Shown: piece after piece, positions 1-12,485 of the stretch
Layout of the letters: each line of letters starts with the position of its first letter
How positions within the stretch are numbered: the stretch's first letter is position 1
Source: Portulaca oleracea
Taxonomy: Eukaryota; Streptophyta; Magnoliopsida; Caryophyllales; Portulacaceae
Assembly (NCBI GenBank): GCA_029582165.1
Contig: CM055889.1
Location: forward strand, 14,564,841 to 14,628,840
Length of the DNA: 64,000 nt
Reading direction: 5' to 3'
Position numbers and translations under genes: made by a program
Notes under the pieces: model-generated
What the model saw: the letters and a program-made list of their open reading frames with translations, nothing else
Database searches by the model: none
Told to the model about the DNA's origin: nothing

Positions 1-1182
1 ATTTGTATACTCTATCAGTCGTCTTCCTACAAATTACCATCGTTGTATCATAACTGAACTTTCGTAAGAAATCCACACGCAAATCAATTGCAATATTTTT
101 TTTTTTGAGAATAGATCAGCTGATCTAATGCAATTTCTTGGGGTCAGATCGCAAATTATACCATCCATGATGTACTTACCTATATACACCATATATGTTG
201 AAATACATCAATTTTTTATATGATGAATTTTTGTAAAAAGTTGATGAATTTAAAAAATATTGATGAATTTTGTAATAATATTGTATATTTAACTATTTAC
301 GATGAATTTTATAATTAATATTGATGAACTTTTTAACAAATTAAATATAAGTGGTGTACTTGTACACTACGGTGGACCATATAACATCTCCAATAGTCCA
401 GTGGGATAAGTCTCCAACATAGAGACCACATTTGAGTGAATCAACTACAAAAAGACAATGCAGAACAACCAGAAAGAACTACTAGTTTGACAAATGGGTC
501 AAAATTAATTCTTTTTTTAAAAGGCGGATCAATTAATTTCTTTTAAACATAAATTAACAAAACATATCCTAATTTTCTAACTCAAAAATTCAAAATGTCA
601 AATCAATAAAATTTATTTTTACTTCTGCAAAGTAGACATCTGTATTGAATATTGATAGTTAATACATCCAAAATACTACTAGTACAAGTAGACGTTTATT
701 TTGGATGGAAAAAGTATTACGAAAAGCAACAATCACGCAATAGTTGAATAACTTCCAACGTAGACATCATCATATGATTAAGCATCAACAAAGCCGTGAT
801 TTCATGTATAGAGAAAAACGAAAATTAAAAAGATCATAGATCTGGCAAATTAAACTGAATAAATCTCATTGATACTTGGTGCCTACAACACTCTCCTGAA
901 ATATTCAAAGTTCAAACCCCCCTTCACCTTTGATTGACTTCCCTTTATTGGAGGGTTTTGTAGTGGAGGAGAACCCAAATGCAGGTAAAGTGGCAACCAC
1001 AAAAAGAATTGGAGGAGAAAACTCCCATTTGAATACAAACTTGTTTCCCCTTCCCCTAAATGAGATTTAACATTGAATTACACCACAAAAAAAATAACAA
1101 TGCAGGTTTCTAAGTTCCTACACCTATGAAACAAAAAGATAGGAGGCAACGGACTTGAATGAATGATGTGCCGCCTGCCTAT
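1..1182. other. Intergenic DNA and 3' flank of the TM9SF gene
   Basis: No gene is recognised. AT-rich sequence with a degenerate short repeat around the phrase TTGATGAATTT at about 205-345. The part from roughly 880 to 1182 is probably the 3' untranslated region of the minus-strand gene that ends at 1183; its poly(A) site could not be fixed. Confidence 0.5.
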
Positions 1183-4100
1183 CTACTCGCATTTGATAGA
1201 CTTGTATATGTGGCGGACGAAAAGGAGGGCTGCCCGGAACCCCACTGTTCCGAGCATCAGGAAGAAGCCGTAGCAGATGCATGCCATGTACCCGAAGAAA
1301 AATGAGGTTTGCATGAAACCCGACATATCTGACCGTGCATAGTAGTAGTATAGGCAATAGCCGTAGATAAACAGTCCCGTAGATCCCCCGCATAGGAATG
1401 ACCTGTCATGACGTACACAACGTGTTAGAATGAGATAAAATCTTGATCATGGAGGGCTGAGCAGAGATGGTGCTCAATAATGTAACCCAAACAAACAAAA
1501 TAAATGTTGGACCAGCATTGTACAAAGCATAGTACACGGCACAAGTAAATGTGTGGATTTGTGCTTGTTGGACGCATATGCATTATATGGTGAATCATGG
1601 ATGAGTGTATACTTTTAAATGATGATTAACTGATCCTGGAAGTATTTACGAAGGCATGGGGTGTAATTTAGAGGACATATTTGCAGGAGCAATTGAATTT
1701 CATGTGTGCTATGAAGCTAGGAATGATAACAAGGTAAAAAACAATCAGACACGAGAGTAGAGCGTTTATGGAATTGAAAATTTAGCACATACCTCCACCA
1801 CCACTCATGATCTTCAGCAGCTAGTTGGAAGTATGTCAGGGCCACAGTTATGAAGGCAGTAACAATAATCAAAATAATGAAGACAATGAACAAGATGCTG
1901 TATATCGTGTAGATCCTGTGCCCCCAAACACTAGCAAATATGTAGTAGAGTTCTATATAGATTGCACTGAAAGGCAAAAACCCGGCCATCGCCATCTGAG
2001 GGATGGTTGATCTGTACCAAGGCAGTGGGGGAATTTCTCTGGGGTACTTAGTTGTGCGGCAAGGAGCTTGAAACTCAGCCTTGCTATTCTTTCCAGCAAT
2101 TCCACCCAGTACAAGCAATGGTGAAGTCACTAGAGTCCAAATAAGAAGAATCACCACAATGGTACCAAAAGGAAGAGCTGCAGTGGCATTGTATGTGATA
2201 GCAACCGTGTTGAGGAAGCAGAAGGTGAGAAACAACGGCCCACAAAATAGGAACCCGGTTAACAAGAGATTCCTAACCTGCCAAAACAGAACATTACAAA
2301 AGAAACCGTGAGCAATAATTAAGCATGGAAAGCTAATTGGTCGTTGCTAGGGTTTGCCATTTTTTCCTCATCCCTTTTAAATAGACAGCATCAACATATA
2401 TAACATACCCAGTTTGTTCCTTCCAGTTGACAATAAAAGGAGGCTGATGTGTAGCCAGCAATGCCAGATGTGAGAGCATATATGACAACAAGGGCTGTAA
2501 ACAGTGCTCCACGGTTGTAGGGGTAAAACACTCCTACTAGAGCAAGTAGAAATATGAATACCGTCCTGACAAATAAATGGGATATTATTGTTAGATTCAG
2601 CAGGCCTAAAATTATGTCTGGAAAAGACCGTATAAATTACACTCTTACAATGTAAAAAGCTGGGTTCCTGATCCAAGAGAAGCTGAAAGTACAGATTTGT
2701 ACTTTGGAAACCTAAACACATCCCCATGGATATATTTCCATCCAGTTTCCTCCTGATCTTCAGCTGCTTCCTCATCGTGTGCATACCTTTACCAAAACAA
2801 ATTGTGGAGAAAGCAGAAGAAATGTGAGAATCAATAAGATGACAATCAGAAAGCGCAGCAAACTACTAACACGAGATAAAAACCCTAGACCTAACTCATC
2901 CATCGGAACCATGTATAGAAGAGGAACAAGCTCTGTTTTCTTACTTGACAAAATCATTCTTGAGCACTCGCATAAGAATTGTGGCAAGAAACCCGGTCAA
3001 AAGAAGCACAGTGACACATGAGTTTATGATGGAGAACCAATGAATTTCTAGATGATGAGGGAGAGACGAAGACTGAGAATATTTATCCATCCTCTTCTCA
3101 AATGGGATATTTGTCTCCTTCCACTTCACTGAATACAAAAATTCCACATCAAGGTCTTTATCCTCGGTTATATCCACCAATGAGTTCGGGTCAGTGCGGA
3201 CATTGATCTCAATAACACGATCATTGTTATAGGAGATTTCGAAATGAATGTGTTTATACAGGAAATACTTGTAATCACTTGGATCCATTTTCCCTTCCTT
3301 GTCTACTTTACCAATGAAACCCCAGATAGGCAAATCATCATAGTACATTTGGAAATAATAGTCCTTGGACACTGCATCTCTGAACTTAGTCACCTCTTCC
3401 TTTGTGATCCTTTTCTTGCAAATAACTTCTGAGTCCTTATCCACTAAGAAGTCAAGCTTATAAGGAGCACTGACCAGACGGTCTCCATTTAGTACTTCAC
3501 CTAGAGCTTCCTTCTTCTCCTTCAAATCATCTGCAATTTTTAGATCAAGAATCAAGATCATCAACCAAAATATGGCAGATGCAAAAGGCAAAACCTCAGG
3601 ATATTAGTTCTGTACCTGGTAAACAGAATGGCAGATCAAAGTAGCGATATGTCTCACTGCAAGTAACAAGCCATTGAACCCCAGCTCTGTTAGCTAGAGA
3701 AATCAACTGACACAAAAGATGCTTAAAACATCCATTTGATATATGCATGTAACTGATAAAAATGAATTTGCACGTTGCAAAAAAATTGCATCCTGATGGT
3801 ATCGCGGGGCCATTTCCCTGTCCCCAAAAAGTCATCTTGATAGGGTGTACAAAGCATCGCCCACGTTTATAAACCCAAGACCCCATTTTTTCCTCCGCCG
3901 TGGGACATTATTTTGTCCCCCAACACCGGGTGGGACTCACGGGGATTTGGATCTTTTCTTAAAATGCAGTAACGGTACATTTGCTAAATTTATCTTTTAC
4001 TTTCTTTTGGTCTTTTCAGTTCAGCAGTAAGATACATAGAATCACATCACGCAGTTTTAACCGTGACATAAGAAATCACAGCCCAGTTCAGCATGTTATC

Positions 4101-4967
4101 GCGATAATTACTTCCAGTTGATCCCAATTTAGTAGATGCATAAACTGAGTAATGGGAGCTCACAATGCCCTCCAAACACACATCATTCTTTGGTCACAAG
4201 ATTACAACACAAAAATACCGAAAAAGCAGCCTGGTTACACCAGAAAAAGGGAAATAAAGAACCTTTATCCTATCAGAAAACTCAAATTAGATTTCTATTA
4301 AATTTCTCCCGCTGAACCAATATGAGAAACCACTGCATATGAAATCAATGTATGTCAATGAGAGGCCAAACCATACACTGATATACAAACTCACACGACA
4401 AGAATGATCTCTATTATCCTACACTGCATTAGTACTCAAAATCGACCTGCTCAACTGCTAATCAATAGCAGCCACATTACTCAAAACCAACATACAAAAA
4501 CGAAAACCTTAAGTCATTTCAACAATAGGATCACGGATTGTCAAACACAATCCAATAACATCTTTAAATCCAATATATTTCATCAAATAAAAACATCCAA
4601 ACTCAAATGACGACCAAAACTACAAAATCAAGTGATAAGAATTGAATGAAAACGTATAACGATTGAGTTAATCCGTTACTTGTTCGTTGATATTTGGATT
4701 TCATAAAACGGTAATGCATCCGATTCTGATGCGATCAGCTAAACAATCAGAAGCAACAATACGTTTCACATTACGAATGGTAGACGATAGAGAAGAGAGA
4801 AAGAGACCTAGGATTGTGGAAAGGGCCGACTTTGTTGGCGTAAAGAGGGACTTGATCTCCAGCCTTGTAGCGGTGATCAGAGGCGTCGGATCTCGTTGGA
4901 ATGACATTCGAGCACAATACGATGGCAACAATGGCTGCCATTATCGTCGTGGCCCTCAATTTCTCCA

Positions 4968-4968
<1 letters not shown>
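1183..4968 (-). CDS. Transmembrane 9 superfamily (nonaspanin/EMP70) protein, 7 exons, 595 aa
   Basis: Golgi/endosomal nine-span membrane protein of the plant TMN/EMP family, close to the Arabidopsis EMP12 subgroup; the exact molecular role of the family is poorly known. Exons on the minus strand: 4808-4968, 3616-3656, 2945-3530, 2649-2786, 2409-2565, 1793-2277, 1183-1402. All junctions are GT-AG and phases join exactly (1788 nt). A signal peptide (about residues 1-28) precedes a lumenal domain with the family phrases YANKVGPFHNPSETYRYFDL and SSSLPHHLEIHWFSIINSCV. The first membrane span is near residues 236-257 and eight more follow to the C-terminus. The tail FVRHIYKSIKCE ends in K-x-E, the KXD/E type Golgi-retention signal described for plant EMP12. 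Start choice: the ATG at 4968 gives the signal peptide directly downstream of a GA-rich 5' leader. Length matches the usual ~590 aa. Functional assignment beyond the family is inference. Confidence 0.95.

Positions 4969-4973
<5 letters not shown>

Positions 4974-5017
<44 letters not shown>
4974..5017. repeat. (CT)n microsatellite in the 5' leader of the TM9SF gene
   Basis: About 22 uninterrupted CT units lie just upstream of the ATG at 4968; on the gene's strand they read as GA repeats. GA/CT tracts are common in plant 5' untranslated regions and core promoters. Any effect on expression here is inference. Confidence 0.9.
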
Positions 5018-5020
<3 letters not shown>

Positions 5021-5166
5021 ACGGGAAAACACGCAGAGAAGAAGAATGAAACGGGGAGGAGAGAGAGTAGGAAAGAGATGGAGAAAGGCCTTGGGATTTG
5101 GTGTTTTAAACCAGGAATTAGTAACGTAAGATAGAGCACACGGGATATAATAATATTAAAAAAATA

Positions 5167-5426
5167 CTCCATCCATTTCTTAATAATTGTAATTTTGGAG
5201 ACTATGGAAGATTTTAAGAAAATAATATTGAGAATGATAATTACATTGAAAATGATAAAAGTAAGAATTAAGTTTCTATTTTAGTTATATAATTGTATTG
5301 AAAATTGTAAAAGTAGGAGTTAAATTTGAAAAAATATTATTAATATTACATTGAAATTGTAAAGTGACATATATTATAAAAAATAAAAAATTAATGAGAG
5401 TGACAGATACTGAGGGATGGAGGGAG
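5167..5426. mobile_element. Stowaway-type MITE
   Basis: Terminal inverted repeats CTCCATCCATTTCTT... and ...GGGATGGAGGGAG are flanked by TA on both sides, the target duplication of Stowaway (Tc1/mariner-derived) MITEs. About 260 bp, AT-rich, no coding capacity. It lies a short way upstream of the TM9SF gene. Confidence 0.85.
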
Positions 5427-5789
5427 TATAACAAAATAAAAAGAAATGGAGAGTGACGGAATTCCTAAAAAAGGTTATAGTTGGGGGTGTTAGTGTTTTG
5501 CCTTCAACCACCGACAATTCTTTTTTTTTAAAAAAAATTATATATTTTTGGAGATGTAGATTGTTAGAAATTACAAACAACTTTTTTATCAATATTAATC
5601 TAACACCTGCTGACCCGTAAATTATATATATAAAATTTAATATTTCGATAATAAAGAAAAGATTTTAATATATATGAAAATTTAAATTCAATTTGAGTTT
5701 GATTCAATTAGTCGATTATTTAGTTATTAAAAAAGTATAATATATATATAATTAAATTATAAATCATAAGGTTGACATGTAGAAACTAA

Positions 5790-6458
5790 CCCTATTCTTT
5801 TATGCGGTATGGCGCGGTATGGTGTGGTGAAATTGTGGCGGGTATGGTAGAATTGTGGTGGGTTATTGGTAAGTTGAGGTGAGTTTTTTGTATATATATA
5901 TATATTGTATTGGTAATTGTGAAAAAGTAATTGGAAAAAGTGAGTTGAAATATTGTATTGTTTTTGGATGATTAAAAAAACTATTATACTGGTAATTGTG
6001 AAAAAGTAATTGAAAAAAGTAAGTTGAAATATTGTACTTCCTTCGTTCCATATTAACTATCATAATTTTGACTTTCACGGTCTCCAATATCACTTTTTGA
6101 TTAATAATTTCTTGTATAATATGTCATTAACAATTGTAATATTATACTTTTATGATAGTATTTTTCGTTATGAATCTAATGGTGGTAATTTTATGTAGCA
6201 ACTCATTGTAAAATATTAAGAAATTTATGGTCAAAATTTTTGAAATTTGACTGCACAATTTTCAAAGACGACAGTTAATATGGAATGGAGGGAGTATTGT
6301 TTTTGGATGGTTAAAAAAATATTGTATTGGTAATTGTGAAAAAGTAATTTATGGTGGGTTGTGGTGAATTGTGATGGAATGGTATGTTGTGGTAGGTAGT
6401 GGCAAAGTGTGGTGAGCTGTGACACCGCGAATTGCCAGCCTTATAAAAGAACAGGGCC
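5790..6458. mobile_element. Tourist/Harbinger-like MITE, family copy 1, carrying a nested MITE
   Basis: One end reads CCCTATTCTTTTATGCGG and the other CCTTATAAAAGAACAGGGCC, so the ends are inverted repeats of TTCTTTTATRMGG type. TAA flanks both sides (5787-5789 and 6459-6461). The interior is rich in GTGGTG/GGTGTGG and holds a partial tandem duplication (about 5890-5990 and 6000-6340). The second half carries a Stowaway insertion. Two related copies lie at 26113 and 42491. Confidence 0.75.
6037..6294. mobile_element. Stowaway MITE nested inside the Tourist-like element
   Basis: Inverted ends CTTCCTTCGTTCCATATTAA and TTAATATGGAATGGAGGGAG with TA duplication (6035-6036, 6295-6296). The neighbouring repeat unit at about 5945-5975 shows the same flanking sequence (GTTGAAATATTGTATTGTTT) without the insert, so the empty site is preserved. 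Confidence 0.9.
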
Positions 6459-6689
6459 TAAAAGTTTTGTTTGAAGTTTTCTATTACGTCGTAATGTATG
6501 TCCATCAAAAGAATATATGGTAATAGCTAGTATGTATAGTAAATATTCATTATGAGGCAACATTGAAACTATATTGAAAATGGTCTAACTAAATACTAAA
6601 GTATAGTAATAGGAAAAGAAGGCTTTTTTTTTTGAGGCAAATAGGAAAAAAAGTTAAGGAGGAATAGAAGTAAATCAAAGCTTGATATC

Positions 6690-6856
6690 CACTCAATTAA
6701 TAATAGTAATAATAATAAACAAAATAATAATACTAATAATAACAAGAATAATAATGATACTAACAATAATAATAGTAACAATGATAGTAATATTAATAAT
6801 AATAAACAAAATAATAATAATTTATAAGCTCTTTAGAAACATATAAGAGCTAAACT

Positions 6857-6890
<34 letters not shown>

Positions 6891-6895
6891 TTCTA
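6690..6895. repeat. AAT/TAA-rich trinucleotide low-complexity tract
   Basis: Interrupted runs of TAATAATAG and AATAATAAT, ending in a pure (TAA)n stretch at about 6860-6892. No gene. Confidence 0.85.
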
Positions 6896-6933
6896 AGGCT
6901 TTCGTGAATATACAAAGTTGGCAACAATATATA

Positions 6934-7823
6934 GGGGGCGTTTGGTGCCCGACTTTTTGGTTAGCTTTTTGGAGAAAATGGCTTTTTGGAAGATTTTTGG
7001 CTGTTCGACTAGTCAATATGCCAATTTGGGGTGTTTGGTATATTGGCAGATTATACTAGCTTTTTGCCCCCAAAAAGCGAAATTGTAAAAAGCTACTATG
7101 AGTAGCTTTTTATATTTTAAATTACCATATTGACCAATTAATTCACAAAAATTACAAAAAATTGCCATCAAATTAAATAATTTAGGTTTAGTTCTTTTAA
7201 TTGTTCTCTCATCTGTTACTTCAATTCATCGCAACACAAAAGAACGTCTACTCCGTCGTCTGCCTTCTCCAAGCACGCTACATTTCTCTAAGTTAATTAT
7301 AAGGTATTTCACATAGTTAATTTATGTATGATGATACTTGTGTTAAAATCTCCTAATTCATTTGCTTTTCCTATTAATTTGGATAAAATACTCATATTGT
7401 TATTATGGTTTATGTTGATAATGTAGTTACTAATTGACTATACATATACCTATTGTTTACAATAATGTAATTTCTACAAATAAATTATAAAATATCTACA
7501 ATAAATTGTAAAAGTACATCGGAATTTAAAAAACTAAAAATGAATATAAATCATAATGTTAAACCTAAAAATGAATTATAATATGGACGGAAAAACCTAA
7601 AAATAAATTTTAAAAAATCATAACGTTAAAAAACATTAAAATAAAGCCAATGGTAGAATTGGAAATTAAGAAAAAAACCATCCTACAAACATCTAATTCT
7701 ACCAAACACTTTTTTACACAATTGTCTGAGCAATTATAACAAATAAGCAGTAAAAGTCAAATGGTAACTAAGCGATAACAGTATGCAATGTAACAATGCA
7801 TTTGGCACGCACCAAACGCCCCC
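6934..7823. mobile_element. Non-autonomous TIR element of about 0.9 kb
   Basis: Begins GGGGGCGTTTGGTGCCCGAC and ends GCACCAAACGCCCCC, an inverted terminal repeat of about 15 bp. ATA precedes the left end and follows the right end. No open reading frame of note. The superfamily is not certain; a 3-bp duplication would fit a PIF/Harbinger derivative. Confidence 0.65.
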
Positions 7824-8485
7824 ATAAACAGTGAATAAGAAAAGAAAAGGGATAATGACATCATAAGGGGTCGTTTAGAAAGTTCAAAGTACGGTGGAAA
7901 TTTCTGTTATATGTCCTATCTTCATCTCTATATTAGTAGTTTCAAAATATATTACCAATTAAATATATTTACACATTTATCATCATATTTTATAGTCTCA
8001 GTAACATATTTTCAATATCAAATAAAATCACTAAGAAAGATGGCTAAAACCTTTTTAATAGTGAATATGATTCATATCAAGATCTACATTCTAATATTAT
8101 TCAACGCACCAAACTCTATGTTAAATCACAATCGCATAGCCAATAACATTAAGTTTTCAAAAGATTCACAGAGAATGTCTCTATGACTAAATGATGATGA
8201 TGATGGCGGTAGTGATTATATCAAAGAAATAATAACAACAATAAATAATAATTTTAAGGGTTATAGTTATTATCTAGAAGTGAAAAAAATATATAAAACA
8301 ATGAAAAAAAGAATAATAATACTACTACTAATAATAATTTTAAGGTTTATGGGCATTATATAAACTTGATAAAAATATATAAAACAATGAAAAACAAAAT
8401 AAAAAGAATAATGATGCATCCATAACCTAATAAAAGCCTAAATGATCACTACTGTAGATTGCTACAGTACTCTACTGTCTCGGAT
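7824..8485. other. AT-rich intergenic DNA
   Basis: No gene recognised. Contains short AAT/ATG repeats and two imperfect copies of a phrase around AATAATTTTAAGGxTTAT (about 8250-8390). Confidence 0.4.
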
Positions 8486-9603
8486 TTACTCCCTCTTTTC
8501 ATCCACTTTACTCCCTCCTTTCATCCTTTCATCCACTTGACAACTTTTTCTGAATCCATCATATCCTTTGACGTTCTTTGAGAAGGTGAGTTTCTTCCTT
8601 CCTTGTGTAGGCTTAGTAGAGATACGCACTAGTTTGCTTATTGAAATAGTCATTGACTCTTCTTTTGAAGTCTTTGGCCACTTGTTGTTCCTCTTGTATT
8701 CACTGACACCGTTCCTCGATTCAGTTGAAGATGTTGACCTTCCCCGACGGCTTGCTATGGTTATCTCCTTATCATACGCCTTAGTTGCCAACTCCTAAAA
8801 GGTTTTCGGTTTTGCCATCTTGAGGATGTAGAGCAAATCCCAATGCATACCTTGCGCGCACATATCAGTGCCCGAAGCTTCGGTGAAGCAATCCTTGCAT
8901 TCGAGACTAAGGGACCTCCAACGATGAATGTAATCAAGGACTGACTCGCCCTCACACTGTTTAGTGTTTGTCAACTTTGGCATATTGACGACCCGTTGAG
9001 TGTTGTAGAACCTGTTGAGAGACTCTTGCTCCATTTGTTCCCAACTGTTGATATATTCAGGCTCTAATTCCGTATACCAGTCGAATGCGGTCCCTCTTAA
9101 AGAACGAACGAACTGCTTCACTAGTCGGTCTCCTTCTGTTCCAACATTGCTACAAGTCTCGATGAAATGAGTAACATGTTTGGGATTACCCTTTCCATCA
9201 AATTGATTGAACTTTGGGGATTGATATCTTTGTGGCATTCAAAGGGTGTCGATCCTCTTTGTGCATGACTTCGTGTACAAGTGACTCTTCTAGATCCTTC
9301 TCCGAGTTGAGTCTTCACCGCATCTGCAATTAAGTTTTGAATTTCTTTTGCAGTCATTGATTTTGAAAATGAGTCATTCGTTTCTTCCTTGTCGCTATCA
9401 CCTTTGGAAGACTCTTTGTCAGATTCTTCTTTGTCTGTCTCTCTGTCAAACTCTTGATAGGGGCGCTTCTCTATTTTCTTCATCAGCTTCGGGATCTGCA
9501 CACTTTGTTTGTCGATTTTCTTGTCCTTCTCTTCGCCCTCCCTAGCAAGTCTTTTCAACATAACCTCTAATTCAGCGATATGTTGTTCCATGTTGACAGC
9601 CAT
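8486..9603 (-). pseudogene. Decayed Ty3/gypsy gag gene
   Basis: On the minus strand, an ATG at 9603 opens a coiled-coil/acidic leader (MAVNMEQHIAELEVMLKRL, then a Glu/Asp/Lys/Ser-rich stretch). A frameshift near 9240-9290 separates it from a typical retrotransposon gag core, 8795-9238, with the phrases FDGKGNPKHVTHFIETC, LRGTAFDWYTELEPE and INSWEQMEQESLNRF. A second break near 8792 precedes a Lys/Ser-rich tail ending at 8486. No protease or polymerase follows, so only a gag fragment remains. The gag domain produced virus-like particle protein in the parent element. Confidence 0.85.
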
Positions 9604-10049
9604 CGCTTTGCTTGAATCAAAGTTCGAACTTGAATTCTTGGAGAAGGAGATGAAAGACAGAGATGTTCCATCGAGCGTGCCAAATTTATAAACACAAATT
9701 TCGAGTCAATATTAAATAAGACAAGAAATTAGGTAATAAAATAAAATTTGTACTGATTTTGAATTTGTGGGTACAATTCTCTGTTTGACAGTTATAATAA
9801 AAAGTAACTAATCCTCTGATTCGATCTCCATGAGCGAATTTGGATAGACTTTGATCTTGAAAGAGGGTCTTGATGACTTGATCTCGATCAAGATTAGTAT
9901 TTTATCTCCTGGTAATCTGCTACATGAGCCTTGATGTGTTTAATGCCTTCTTCCCGAGAGTGAGTCTTTAGAATGTCTTTAATAGTTTGGGAGAGAGTCT
10001 TTAAAGAGTTTTCAAAGTCCAGACTGTCTCCAATGTCAGAATGTCGGGG
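9604..10049 (-). other. Leader and probable LTR remnant of the gag element
   Basis: Upstream of the gag start on the minus strand, TTTGGCACGCTCGATGGAAC (about 9665-9684) resembles the primer-binding-site phrase often found between LTR and gag in plant gypsy elements. The sequence beyond it (about 9690-10050) is probably LTR, but its ends could not be fixed. Confidence 0.4.
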
Positions 10050-10092
10050 GACCTCTAAAAATGAGGGGGAAGACCCCTATTTTTGGAGGTCT
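10050..10092. repeat. Imperfect hairpin
   Basis: GACCTCTAAAAATGAGGGG pairs with CCCCTATTTTTGGAGGTC across a 5-nt loop. Possibly the end of the LTR remnant. Confidence 0.6.
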
Positions 10093-10339
10093 AGGGTTTA
10101 AACTTGGGTTTGGGCCTAAGTTAATTAATTATTCATTTAATTTTAAATAAGGAAATAATTATATTTTCTACGTCATCTTTGACACTTGTCATCATCTGAA
10201 CGGACGAAATTTAGTTCTATTTAATTTTGGCATGATGTGTTTCCCCAAGTCAATTTGACATGTGGTAGCTTGTAATTGGTCAAAATAAAATTAACTTATT
10301 TTCTACATGTCATTTTCTGATTTATCGACAAATTTTTGG

Positions 10340-10900
10340 TTCCTACATTTATTAAACATGACAGTAAAATTATTGGCTCACATTAAAACTTTATCGTCGA
10401 TGATTTTAGTTAAATGAATTCAGTGCCATGTAACTTTCATTTTTTGTCAGTTTTGCCATTGAACTTTCAAATTCGTCAAATACACCAGCTGACTTTTAAA
10501 GCTAGTCAAATATGCTACTTAACTTCTAAAAATTTGTCAAAATGTTACCCAACTAAATCTTGACTTGTGTCATTTTCGAGAAATTTTAGAATTAAAGTGA
10601 CATATTTGACTAATTTTAAAAGTTGAATGACATATTTGACAAATTTTAAAAATTAAATGACATATTTAACAAATTCAAACTTTCAATGTGAAATTTGATA
10701 AAAAAATAAGTGGTGATTTGAGCTTTGATGATATGGCCAACACAATTTGATAATGAGGCCAAAAACAAAACCAAGCAAAAACAAGAAGATAGTGATAATG
10801 GTTACTAGTTGAGCCACGCATACGCACACCCTTGACACTCTTTGCCTACTACGTCGTCTTCCATGGCAGCTTTTCTATGCGCTTCAACCTTCAACTTGAA
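10340..10900 (+). pseudogene. Truncated tandem duplicate of the NHD1 promoter and start
   Basis: This segment is a diverged copy of the upstream region and first codons of the NHD1 gene (11170-11437 joined to 12486-12904). Shared landmarks include AAGCAAAAACAAGAAGATAG, the ATGGTT start and the internal ATGGC start followed by TTCAACxTG. In this copy the first ATG is followed by an in-frame TGA after three codons. The second ATG reads MAAFLCASTFNL, like MASSLLASAFNL in the real gene, then leaves homology and stops. It therefore cannot make the antiporter. Whether it still drives transcription is unknown. Confidence 0.85.
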
Positions 10901-11437
10901 AAATGGACCAATTCAATAAGCTGCTCATGTTAGTTATTGAAAATCAACTAATTAGACCCAATTAGCTAAGTGAATATGTTGTTTACTAAACACCTATTTA
11001 ACTCATTTGACTTGGTTAGATTTAAATGATTTTTCACAATAAGCCAAGGTTATTTACCGAAAGGGTCTTGATCAAATTTCAAATTAGCCAACAAAAACTG
11101 CAAAATGGACATGTCTAGCTATCCAAGTTATTTATGAAATGTATGATACCTTTTTATAAAAGATTTTAAAAAGCTTATTAAACATGAAAGTAAAACAATT
11201 GGGTCACACTTAAATTTTATCATCTAAAACTGGAGTTAAATTGATTTTGTGCCATGTAATTTTTATTTTTTGTCAGTTCTGTCATTGAACTATCAAATTT
11301 GTTAAATATGTCATCTCGACATATGTTATGTTTGATAAATTTTAAAATTAGTCAGATATGTCACTTAACTTTTAAAAAATTGTCAAAATGTCATTCAACT
11401 AAATCTTGACATATGTCATTTTTGACAAATTTTAAAA

Positions 11438-12485
11438 GGGATATTAGATGGTAATATACCGACCTTTACTATTGGACAACAATATCCCTGACCTTAATAC
11501 GTAGGTGAGATTATTATACCAATAGTGACTAAGAGGTGGTGAACTAGTTTCGGTGTTGATGTGCTAGGTGGAGGGGAAAAACCAGCGCTAACCTAGTAAC
11601 CCCGTTAACCTTTCCATTTTCTCACTAACGCACTTTAAAAATACTAGCCTAGCCTAGTGATTAAGGAGGTGATGAACTGGTCTACGTGCTAATATGACAC
11701 ACAACTAGACCTGTCAATTCGGTCGAGCTGACGGGTTTTGGGTCGGTCATATATCGGGTTCAGGTAAATACGGGTCGGGTGTATTTCGAGTTCGGGTAAA
11801 TACGGACTGTGTATTTCGTTTTTGGGTCAACCCAACAGGTTATGATTGTGACCTTTTTCGGTTTTTCCTTTTGAAAAAATGGTCTCTAAATATAACTTTT
11901 GGTACAATATACATAATAAAATATGATTATCTTCTAGTAACGATAGATTATTGTAACTATTTTAACTTAAATTAGAGAAATAACAAATAAATGAGTTGCG
12001 CTTACAGTTTAATAGTTAAAAATTCCAATGAAAAGTCACAGATTTTAATAAAATTGAACATAAAAAGTTAATTTTTGGGGTCAAACGGGCGGGTCGGATT
12101 TGACCCGCTAATTTTCGGGTTCAGTGTATTTCGGTTTTAGTTGAAAAAATCGTGTTCAAAACCCAGAAAGTTCGGACGAGTTCAGGTCGGGTTATCGGGT
12201 CGGATCAGAAATTTCCAGGTCTACACACAACTAACCAATGTCTTGTAAGTTATAACTTGGGTCAGTGAGAAAAACAAAGGGGTTAATGGGGTTAGTGGGT
12301 TGGGGCTGGTTTTTTCTCTTTGCCTGCCACGTCAGCACGAAGATCGGTTTACTACCTCCTTAGTCACTATTGGTATAATAATGTCACATAGGTATAAAGG
12401 TTAGAGATACTGTTGTTCAATAGTAAATGTTTATATATTTTAATCTAATACTTCCAAATATTGATATATTACCATCCAAAAATCC
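11438..12485. mobile_element. MULE-like non-autonomous element with 9-bp duplication, copy 1
   Basis: Long inverted ends: GGGATATTAGATGGTAATAT at the left and ATATTACCATCCAAAAATCC at the right, with further inverted similarity for over 100 bp. Flanked by ATTTTAAAA (left) and ATTTTAGAA (right), a near-perfect 9-bp duplication as expected for Mutator-like elements. The duplicate NHD1 promoter at about 10580 has a single ATTTTAGAA without the insert. It carries a nested hAT-type element. A second copy is at 31328-31886. Confidence 0.85.
11706..12223. mobile_element. hAT-type MITE nested in the MULE
   Basis: Inverted ends TAGACCTG and CAGGTCTA with a perfect 8-bp direct repeat CACACAAC on both sides (11698-11705, 12224-12231), the hAT signature. 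The interior has repeated TCGGGT/GGGTCGG phrases. The sister MULE copy at about 31630 lacks this insert. Confidence 0.92.
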
